Below, in pieces: positions 55,336-64,000 of a DNA stretch of 64,000 bases (the first letter of the stretch is position 1; each line of letters opens with the position of its first letter). The notes beneath the pieces were generated by a model that saw only the letters and a program-made list of their open reading frames with translations, was not told where the DNA came from and searched no databases. The translations under genes were made by a program, and so were the position numbers. Source of the stretch: Unio delphinus. Lineage: Eukaryota; Mollusca; Bivalvia; Unionida; Unionidae. The stretch spans positions 15,810,001 through 15,874,000 of the forward strand of contig JAQISU010000179.1 of NCBI GenBank assembly GCA_029339505.1, written 5' to 3'.

Positions 55336-55566
55336 AGACATCATGAGAAGTAATTTCATTAAAATCAGCTACATATCATAACAAGTTAAATGTCTTCAAA
55401 ATCATCTACAGATCATAAGTTAAACGACTTCAAAATCATCTACATATCATAAGAAGTTAAATTTCATTAATATCAGGTATATATCATAAAAAGTAATTTC
55501 ATTAAAACCAGCTACACGTTATAAGAAGTAATTTCATTAAAATCAGCTACACATCATAAGAAGTCT
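55336..55566. repeat. Short minisatellite, about 38-bp period
   Basis: Six to seven units of ATCATAAGAAGTAATTTCAT followed by TAAAATCAGCTACAC, with a variant core GTTAAATGTCTTCAAAATCATCTAC in the second and third units. Confidence 0.75.
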
Positions 55567-56200
55567 GTCATGAAAATCTCATGCTGACCATCTATCAAGG
55601 ACAAATAGCAATAACAAAGTTTTTAAGATGGCACTGTTCATGGCTATAGCAGAGGTCATACCAGCATCAATTTTGTTTAAAATCAACAAGATATTATAAT
55701 AAGTACTAACTAGATATTATATTAAGTTTTCTGATGAAAACCATTGTGGATATGACTTTCAATGCAGGAGAAGATTTGATAAAAAAAATTAAGATGACTT
55801 CCATGGCAGCCATTTTAGATGTCCAATCAGTGCCATGCTCATTGTCATCAACAAAACATCATATGAAGTCTTTTGGTAAAAATCCATTTCAATATGACCA
55901 TCCTTTTAGATGGAGTAATATTAACACTATTTTTAGATTGTGAATGAATCAGGAATCACTTTCATTTTGGACTGACTTGGCACCTTATTTAATCTTCTGG
56001 TTGAAAACCTTGTGCTGATGCGTTTTCTTTGGAAATAGGGATACATTTTTAAGATGGCTGCCAGGGTGGCCATATTGGTTGGCAGGCTTGTGCCATTTTC
56101 ATTTCGGACCAACTGGACACCACAATAAATCTTTTGGTGAAAACTCTATCTTCAAATAGCTAACCATCAATAAGGAATTGTGATAATAAAATTTTCAACA
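55567..56200. other. Intron sequence, no feature recognised
   Basis: Contains phrases AAGATGGC(A/T)(C/G)(T/C) and GGACCAACTGGACACCA that recur loosely at 55.6, 56.05 and 57.5-57.7 kb, so a decayed dispersed repeat is likely. No gene. Confidence 0.35.
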
Positions 56201-56880
56201 TACTGTATATACTCGTGTATAAGCCCGTTCGCTTATAAGCCGATCCTCCCCCAACTGAATCGGTAAAACGTTATAAAGTGCATGACCCGCGTATAAGTCG
56301 ACCCATAATTTCTAGACTACCTGTAGATCACAAGATGCACAAAGTGAGTTCTGAATATGTTTATTTTGGCAAATCACATTATTAAATAAAATGAAAGTAA
56401 GAAAGCTAATTTATATGTTGAAATAAAAACAATTCTAAAGTGTTAAGTCTTAATGGAAATTTAATTAATCCTCATTCTAAAATCATGAATTATAAAAGTT
56501 TAATCACTTTTAGAATCCTTTAAAATCTGGCCCTGTATCAGACTCGCCAAACAGTTCACAAAACTCGGCTTCTGTTACGGGCGTGCTTTCATCATATACG
56601 TCGTCATTGTCATCATGGTCATCTGATAGTCCGGTTCTTAAAACGAGAGCACCAGCTGGCAGATGCAACAAATTTTGAATCTGCCAACTTATATTTATTA
56701 TTTTCACCATTTGCATAGCACATAGACGAATTGCCACCATTCCCGTACTTGCTTCTCGTTCACAAAAAATTCGCGTGCTGCAGCACAGTTATTTGCTTCT
56801 GCATATTCAATAATGTTAAGTTTGAATGCTTCATCATACGCAAAACGCTTTCTTTTACTTTCTATACTGTTATCCAATTG
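56201..56880 (-). mobile_element. pogo-like DNA transposon relic, second family
   Basis: Left end TACTGTATATACTCGTGTAT followed by AAGCCCGTTCGCTTATAAGCCGA. Minus-strand coding relics: KRKRFAYDEAFKLNIIEYAE then NNCAAAREFFVNEKQVREWW (N-terminal helix-turn-helix, about 56745-56870), followed after a deletion by an acidic C-terminus (DDHDDNDDVYDE ... FCELFGESDTGPDFKGF, stop at 56510). The catalytic DDE region is gone. The right terminus is not found. Confidence 0.65.
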
Positions 56881-57484
56881 AATTGAATATAAACTTCTAA
56901 AGAGATTAAACTGAAATAATTTCTTATAGTGGTAGTGGAATATTTATATACCTTATCCTGTAATTATTTCCACAGTTGATTATCAATTTGTATTTGATAA
57001 TTATTTATCATTGTTGTTTATTTGTGTTTTTTAAACTACCATTAGTGTGATTCAATTGATCAAAATATGACTGGTTTCAGCGTAGACATGATTCAAGTAT
57101 TGTTACAGTTGATAACTTTAAGCAGAAACCATGTCCACTACCATATCTCAGTAAACGATACATCTGAGAGTCGGCATATTTTAGTAAACTCAGTTTAATT
57201 ATTACTGATTAGCTGAGGGTTAAATACTTGACTAGAAATTATTAATATGGCGGTTCTTTTGGAAAACACACGTATTTCCGTAGTTCAAATAACACTTATG
57301 GCTGTATACCTTCAGTATCGTAATTTTTTAATTTTTTTACGTAGATTCTTTTCATATTTACACTGAAATAAACTAGCGTGCATTTCTACAAAATCGTAGA
57401 GTTTAATGATTACTGATTAGCTGAGGGTTAAATACTTGAATAGAGATTACTAATATGGTGGTTCTTTTGTTAACTGTGTTTTAT
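56881..57484. other. Intron sequence with a direct repeat
   Basis: A segment of about 75 bp (ACTGATTAGCTGAGGGTTAA then ATACTTGA-TAGA) at 57205-57270 recurs at 57407-57475. The spacing of about 200 bp suggests a duplicated unit. No gene. Confidence 0.5.
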
Positions 57485-57595
57485 TCACTAGAAGAACTCA
57501 TGTGATGTCCAGTTGGTCTTAAGTTGTTGTGAATCTGACTGTCATTATGACCACTATAAGAACTGACCAACTGGACATCACAAGAGTTCTAGTGA
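57485..57595. repeat. Inverted repeat / hairpin
   Basis: Arms TCACTAGAAGAACTC...CAGTTGGTC (57485-57518) and GACCAACTG...CTAGTGA (57565-57595) are complementary over about 31 bp apart from a small indel, with a 46-bp loop. Confidence 0.75.
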
Positions 57596-57989
57596 ATACC
57601 TTATACTGTTATGACCATCTATTCGAGAAGAGAAGCAGTAACAAGATCTTCATGATGGCTGCTGTAATAGCAAAATTGGATTACTTAGCTGCACCATTTT
57701 CATTTAGGACCAACTAGTCATTGGGATCAATGTGTGTATCAAGTTTCAAGGTAATTTAACTAGTGTAGGAGGAATACCAATAACACCCCCCACAAAAAGG
57801 CCATCACACAGTTTATGACCACCATATAACCAAAAATTAAATACTTGTCACAGCTTTATCTTAGAATCAGTAGGAAGCTGCCCCAGTCCAAGTACAGCTG
57901 ACTTATTTGATGAAAAGTTTCTGAGGGCGTTTGCAATTTGATGTGGACACGAGAATCACACTTTGATGTCAGTGATCATAGTGCCCAAA
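57596..57989. other. Intron sequence, no feature recognised
   Basis: No gene or element recognised. Confidence 0.35.
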
Positions 57990-58045
57990 AATAATATGAT
58001 TCTGTTTCTACCTAAAGGTAATGTCCCATATCTTCACTGTAATAA

Positions 58046-58105
<60 letters not shown>

Positions 58106-58171
58106 GACTGCCTCTACCTACAGGTGATGTCTCATAAAACTGTGATATGATCACTGTGATAATAATAATAA

Positions 58172-58230
<59 letters not shown>

Positions 58231-58282
58231 TGACTGCCTCTACCTACAGGTGATGTCTCATAAAAACTGTGATATGATCACT

Positions 58283-58334
<52 letters not shown>

Positions 58335-58403
58335 TAATAATAAAAATAATATGACTGTCTCTACCAACAGGTGATGTCTCATAAAAACTGTGATATGATC
58401 ACT

Positions 58404-58442
<39 letters not shown>

Positions 58443-58540
58443 TACTGTAATTATACTACCTACTACTACTAATATACTAATAATAATATCAGTGCTACTA
58501 CCTACAGGTGATGTCCCATAAAAAATGTGATATGATCAAT

Positions 58541-58573
<33 letters not shown>

Positions 58574-58640
58574 CCACTACCTACAGGTGATGTTCAATAA
58601 AAAATGTGATATGAGCACTGTAATAATAATAATAATTTTA
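57990..58640. repeat. Compound satellite: (AAT)n alternating with a 57-bp block
   Basis: Six copies of a block with core CTACCTACAGGTGATGTCTC followed by ATAAAAACTGTGATATGATCACTGTAATAAT, separated by AAT runs of varying length. The first copy (57990-58040) is the most diverged. Block starts lie near 57990, 58107, 58233, 58353, 58490 and 58573. Confidence 0.9.
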
Positions 58641-58659
58641 TTAATAGTAATTTTAATAA

Positions 58660-58735
58660 TAATAATCATAATAAAGACTTTATTTAAAGAAGGTAATTCA
58701 GTTAGTTACAGAACTAATATACCTTGAGGCCTTCT
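58660..58735 (-). mobile_element. LINE 3' end fragment
   Basis: TTTATTTAAAGAAGGTAATTC then AGTTAGTTACAGAACTAAT...GAGGCCTTC, next to AAT repeats, resembles the 3' end of the LINE at 38440-38510 (TTTAAAGAGGGTAGCACAAT ... GAGGCCTTC). Confidence 0.6.
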
Positions 58736-58739
58736 ATCT

Positions 58740-61560
58740 GTTATGTACAATATATACAGTATCTACTGCATGGGGTGTCCTGGGAGGGTGAAACACCTCT
58801 GGTTGGCTAAGCAATCGTACTCCTTCAGGAGTAGCTCACTAACCTTTGGTCACCACTTGGCACTCAGCTCCTAACTGTGGCTCCAAAAAGCTGTGGCATG
58901 CTCAGTGTCCACATCCGGGAAAACTGCCTCGACTGGCCAACTAAACCAGGTTGAGGGTAGCTAACAGGTCTTAAACCATTGGTGAGTTAGGCTTTGTCTA
59001 CCTAGCATGTGAAGACTGGATTCGGCAGCCTGTGGGAGAGGAACCACCAGCAGGTCAAAAGGCAGGAAGTCGATTACCAGCAAAGTGCCGTGGTGAGCTA
59101 GGAGCACGACAAGACATGTAGGATGTCCTGGTAATCCACTGCACTCAACTCTGTCTCCAGCTGTCTTGATGTTGTCTTGCTGCTGGACCTTGATGGTGTT
59201 GAGCGAGAGAGCGAGGTTGATAAACTGCACAATTTTTCCTCACTTAAAACAAAGTCACAACGCAAGTCATTCTTATCATCCACCTATCATATTTCATTAC
59301 CCACTAAAGTCCTGTGGTGACAGGTAAGTGACTAAGCAGTATGTGTGGGTACACTGGCAGCCGTAGCCACAAGCTTGCACACAGCAGGCGTCTCAGGCCA
59401 TTCACCACAGTCATGGAGCAGCAGTGGAGTGAGTCAGCCCCCTGAGCAGCCCTCTTCAGACTGTACTGCTCATCTCACTGGCATGAGGAAGGGGCTAAAA
59501 AAAGGTGCCCTAAACATTGTCTGCTCTAACCTTCCCTAGCCAGCACACCATGACAGGTGGGGAACCTAATCTAGTGGTCTCTACTGGACAGAGACAATGC
59601 AGAAAGACCCCAGAGGAGAACTGCCCTTATAAGAAAAGAATTCGCCAGATACAATGTAGACATTGCTGCCTTAAGCGAGATATGGCTTGCTGGAGAAGGC
59701 TCCAGATACACTTTCTTTTGGAGTGGCCAAGGAAGTGAAGAGTGTCATGTTCTATGAGGATCTTCACTCACGTCACTGCTGATGTTCCAATGGCAGATAA
59801 GCTTGTCATTCTTGGTGATTTCAATGCAAGAGTAGGCTGTGATCATGTTAACTGAGATGGAGTGCTAGGAAAGCATGGAGTGGGTAACTGTAATAGCAAT
59901 GGTCTCTTTTCTCCAGACTTGTGCCGAGCATGACCAGCTAATCACCAATAGTCTTCCACCTCCCTACCCATAACCGGATATCATGGAAGTACCCAAACTC
60001 TAAGCACTGGCATCCTCATTGACTATGTCATTGTCAGTAAAAGGGACAGGCAGGATGTGTGTGTGACCAAGTCCTTGTGTAGTACTGACTGCTGGGCAGA
60101 AGGGAAAGAGGCTCCTAAATGACTGAACATCACCAAGCTGAAATGCACCAGTACCAAGCAGTCTCTCATGGATGCACTGGAAAAATGTCTGAAATCCACT
60201 CCTCTTGACAATCTGAATGTGGAGGCCGACTGGGTGGCATTCAGAGAGCTGGTCTACAGCACTGCTTCAGAAATCTTAGGACCCTCAAACAGAAAGCATC
60301 AAGACTGGTTTAATGAGAACTGCAATTAGATCAAACAGTTGCTGGATGAGAAACACTGTCTCCACCAAACCTACCTCAACAACTCCACCTCTAGGAATGA
60401 TGTGTACAACAACATATGCAGATCTGTACAGCAGAAGCCTTGTCAGATGCAAGACACATGGCTGAGCAACAAAGCTGATGAGATCCAGTGTTACACAGAC
60501 CAGAATGAACTTCTACAATGTGCCCTGAAAGAGTGTATCCTCTGGATCATCTCCCCTTCTCAGCGCAGACAGGAATACACAAATTACTGACAATGAGAAG
60601 ATTCTTCAACGATGGGCATAACACTTTGACAGTGTCATCATTTGCCCTTCATCCATCAGTCATCTCCCCCAATAACCCATCAACGAAGCAGTGGATGACC
60701 CTCCAACATTGCTGGAAACACAGAAAGCAATATGTCTGCTCCCCAGTGACAAAACACCTGGTTTAGACTCTATCCCAGCTGAAGTCTACACAGAAGAAGG
60801 CACAGCCTGATATAAAGGCTCCACCAGCTGTTTTTATTTATGTGGCATCAATTGAAAGACACCTCCATAATTCACCTCTATAAGCACAAAGAGAACCGTC
60901 AGACCTGCAACAACCACCAGGGTTTATCCTTCCTCTCAATTGCAGGAAAGATACTTGGCAAAATCGTACTGAACTGCCCCACTATGCACCTTGACCAGCG
61001 ACTCCTGCCAGAAAGCCAGTGTGGATTCTGTAAAGAACAATGGACTATCGACATGGTGTTTGCTGTGAGGCAGCTACAAGAGAAATATCAAAAGCAAAAC
61101 ATTGATGTTTCCTCCATCTATGTCGACTCGACAAAGGCCTTCGATACTGTCAGCAGTGAAGGCTTGTGGAAGATAATGGCCTCTTCTATGGCAAGCTACA
61201 ACAAGGACATCGATCCCATGGAGGCCAGAAGAAACGCTTCAAAGACTGTGAAAGCTGTATCAAAAGCATTCAACATAAACCCTGTATCTGAAAGCAAACA
61301 GCAAGCGATCGAGTCACTTGGCATTCCTATGTGCACAAAGGCTCCAAGTTGTGTGAATCTAGCAGGACAGCAGCTGCAGAGCTGAAGAGGCAAGTCAGAA
61401 AAGCATGTGCCATCAACCCTCATAGAGATGTCCCACTCATCCTCTGTCCCTTATGCAAACATACATTCCGTGGAAGGGTTGGCTCATCAACCACCTGCAC
61501 ACGCACAAAACAATACCAGCCCCTCTAACCCTTGATGACTAGAAAGGTCCTCATCAGATT
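58740..61560 (+). mobile_element. Non-LTR retrotransposon relic (endonuclease + RT)
   Basis: A GC-richer block unlike its surroundings. After a 5' UTR-like part (58.74-59.55 kb), broken frames give an endonuclease: DIAALSEIWLAGEGSRYTFF (59.66 kb), KLVILGDFNARVG (59.8 kb) and HQDWFNENC (60.3 kb). A reverse transcriptase follows: LKDTSIIHLYKHKENRQTCN, LPESQCGFCKEQWTIDMVFA and IYVDSTKAFDTVSSEGLWKI (60.84-61.18 kb). A deletion removes the YxDD region. The C-terminal piece CVHKGSKLCE and a CPLCKHTFRGRVG zinc-finger-like end remain (61.33-61.5 kb). Inserted in the complement-like gene's intron, antisense to it. Confidence 0.85.
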
Positions 61561-62253
61561 GACAGATGAACAACCACAGTATATGCAACATGATGTAAAG
61601 AATCTAGCTTGACACTAAATAATTAAGTGATTTTAAAAATGAAAGAATCATGCCTGGAACACCTGCACAGACATCTGTGAACACATTCACATAAATAAAA
61701 TATAAAATATCATCCTGCATTGAAAATGTTAACTGTGAAAATGATGGAAAATTATAGAAAGGCAGGTGGCATTTATTGTACTAGAACTGTTTAATTGTCT
61801 AAAGATTTCATCGGGACTTTGATTATTAAAAGAAGAAATTTGGAGTACCATCAGCATCTCTTTGGTGAAAGATATTACTTAGATATAAGTCATTAGCTTA
61901 GAATGACATTAATTGCTTTTCTGAATACTTTATACATCAATTTGGCTTTTCTAAGAAATATTCTTTCATGTATTGTTAAACTCTGTATATTATTCACTGC
62001 ATCCTGGAATTATAAGGCAGTTATCTGCCATATGACATATCGGGAGGGAAGCAAAGATGGCAACTGTTTGTCAATGTCTTTATCATATATGAAGTGCAAT
62101 CCAGAATAGGAAAACCTAAATAATGTGTACATTATTTTAAATGTCAAGATTCAGAGGTATCAACATTAAAGCAAAGTAATTTATTTAAAGTGATCAATTA
62201 GTGTTGACTTATTGCCTGAAATAACGTTATAAGTTCACACATGCTGTGCTAAC
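61561..62253. other. Intron sequence, no feature recognised
   Basis: AT-rich sequence between the LINE and the next complement-like exon. Nothing recognised. Confidence 0.35.
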
Positions 62254-62346
62254 CTTCAAGGCATTCACAAATTCTTCCTGTACAGGCTCTGCGAATTTCT
62301 CCACTGGACCTACTCATGAGATTGTAGAACTCTGTGCATCTTTTAT
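62254..62346 (-). CDS. Complement C3/C4/C5-like gene, exon upstream of the C345C domain
   Basis: 93 bp with acceptor TTTGTTTTCCAG and donor GTTAGC (GT kept, otherwise weak). Encodes KRCTEFYNLMSRSSGEIRRA then CTGRICECLEG. The C-T-x-F-Y ... (L/A)C-x-x-x-x-C-x-C spacing is what complement C3/C4/C5 alpha chains show just before the C345C domain. Phase 1 at both ends; the previous exon is outside the window or unrecognised. Most of the gene, including any thioester region, lies to the right of the window. Confidence 0.82.
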
Positions 62347-64000
62347 CTGGAAAACAAATTGTAATGTTGAAAAAAGTAATAAGCAAACAAGCTATAAAAA
62401 AATGTGCATACCTTAATAAAACAAATGGGGGGGTTTGTCTAAAATTACTGTCTTTAATAAAAAGAAATTGGACTTCAAAAGGTACTCTTTTATAAAACGA
62501 AAAATGGACTTCTAGATGTACTCTCTTTTCATCTTTTCATTCTGGCCCAGAGACCAAAAAACTAAGCTCAAGTCTGAGATTGATTTTCCAATCTCAATCA
62601 AACTCCATCTCAGACATTTTATGATTTCAAGGCCTTAATAATTTTGTTTTGATTCCAACTATTGTTCATCAAAAATTCCAATAGAGATTTCTATATTTTG
62701 TTAAGTTGTGCAGTAAGGTCTTCCAATTGTGCAACCTCAAAATGAAAAGGAAATCATTCCCTTTGTGTACAAGTTATAAGCTTAGACCTCTTCAACCTTT
62801 AGGTCAAGTAGCATGAAGCCTTGAATTTGTGAAGGATGTTCCAAGTTAAATTTTAGAATGGCAGCTATGCTCTCTCAATTCCTGTTAAATTCATCACAAA
62901 GTTTGACGTCTTTGACACTGTGACCAACTCTTTATTAATATTGCTAGCTATGTATAAGTAATGCCTCAAGGATAGGGACAAGACTGAACCTATATAAGAG
63001 TAGATCTCTAAGTCCAGGGAGTGGAGCTTAAGTAATGCTTCATGGGAAAGGACTAGACAGTGGAAAATATAAGGGTGAGGTTCTAAGTTCAAAGAGTGAA
63101 ACTGTAATTAATAGTTAAGGCAAAAAGAGACTAGACAGTGGAAAAGAAATGGGTGGATCTCTAAGTACATTGAGTGGAGCTGTATTTGATTCTCTAAGGG
63201 ACATGACTAGACTGTGGAAAATATAAATGTGGATCTCTAAGTACAAAAAATGGAGCTGTAATTAATGTGTCAAGGGAAAGGACTGGTGTATTCAAAGTAC
63301 AGTGAGTGGAACTGTAAGTAATGTTTCAAGGGAAAGGACTAGACTGTGGACAATATTATCGTGGACCTCTAAGTACATGGAGTGGAATGGAGATAAAATG
63401 AATCCCCAAATATTTTAATCAGAATACTTCTTTTGAATATTCTTAGTAAATATGTGTTTCTTTAAACTGTATTGTGTGGAAGCATTTTACAAACAAAATA
63501 AACAAGGAAAAATGAAAACTAAGTGAGGCTGAATTATTTTACAAGGTAATAACTTCACACTTGCTAAGCCACCTGAAATTCAAACTACCATTCAAAGGGT
63601 AATCTCTGTCCAAATTCTATGTAGTTACATTGTTCACAGCATTGCTATGTCTATGAAATGTCATCCAAGTATGTTATGTGTTTAGGCTCTAATAAACTGT
63701 AACACAGAAAAAAAGAAGAAAAAAAACCAACAAGCTTTGTAAAATTTAACAAATAATTTTTTATTTCCATGGAAAACGATTGTTAAAATGGAAAAAGAAC
63801 TTACAGTTTTAAGAATCAAACCCAAATATAATCCAAGAATAGCCCATGAATTAAATTACAAAAGTTCTAGTAATGAATTGTTCTAATAGATTCAAGTTTG
63901 AGTCTTGTTGGAAAATCCAAGATGAAAGACAATGACGTATGCTCAAGTCTGTTTTGTGCTTATCTACAGTTCCTTGCAGAAATAATAATATTTAACACTC
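62347..64000. other. Intron of the complement-like gene, with loose repeats
   Basis: Between 62950 and 63390 a unit of about 60-70 bp recurs six or seven times in decayed form: AGGACTAGACAGTGGAAAAT, then ATCTCTAAGTACA---GAGTGGA and GCTGTAATTAATG. No splice-bounded exon is apparent. Confidence 0.5.

Overview
This window is nuclear DNA from an invertebrate animal. It has spliced exons with consensus GT/AG borders, a polyadenylation signal, long AT-rich introns, LINE, gypsy, piggyBac, MULE and pogo-like relics, a tRNA-derived SINE, AAT microsatellites and minisatellites. The SINE body resembles SINEs I remember from molluscs, so a mollusc or other lophotrochozoan is my best guess, but that rests on memory alone.

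The most unusual content is two related Maverick/Polinton-type virus-like elements in the same orientation. Copy 1 (1-4478) is cut by the window edge and shows only its right part. Copy 2 (21222-35778) is complete from end to end: 14,557 bp, inverted terminal repeats of about 294 bp and a 5-bp target duplication (ATAAT). Copy 2 has a leftward block of structural and unknown genes: a long virion-like protein, a membrane protein, a fibre-like protein, an adenain-type protease, a small core-like protein, a major capsid protein and several small proteins. Next come a NUMOD/HNH endonuclease, a rightward replication gene, a leftward integrase, a leftward parvovirus-type phospholipase A2 and a rightward packaging ATPase that ends at the terminal repeat. 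The replication gene encodes one polypeptide that joins a family B DNA polymerase, a superfamily 1 helicase and a C-terminal HNH nuclease.

Both copies look inactive. Copy 2 has a premature stop in the polymerase-helicase, a frameshift in the capsid gene, a frameshift in a small gene, a D-to-H change at a catalytic position of the integrase, and changes in both Walker motifs of the ATPase. Copy 1 has a stop codon in the integrase and a frameshift in the zinc-ribbon/phospholipase gene, but its ATPase and polymerase-helicase-nuclease remainder are intact.

Host genes: the last two exons of an unidentified plus-strand gene lie at 5624-5737 and 10628-10888. The last five coding exons of a minus-strand complement C3/C4/C5-like gene lie at 62254-62346, 54589-54696, 50522-50605, 42829-42964 and 37434-37545. 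Their reading phases join perfectly and encode the C-terminal C345C (netrin-like) domain. The introns of that gene are filled with transposon relics and satellites, including a 25-bp minisatellite of about 1.5 kb. Stretches 15.5-21.2 kb, 10.9-12.9 kb and several intronic intervals show no recognisable gene.
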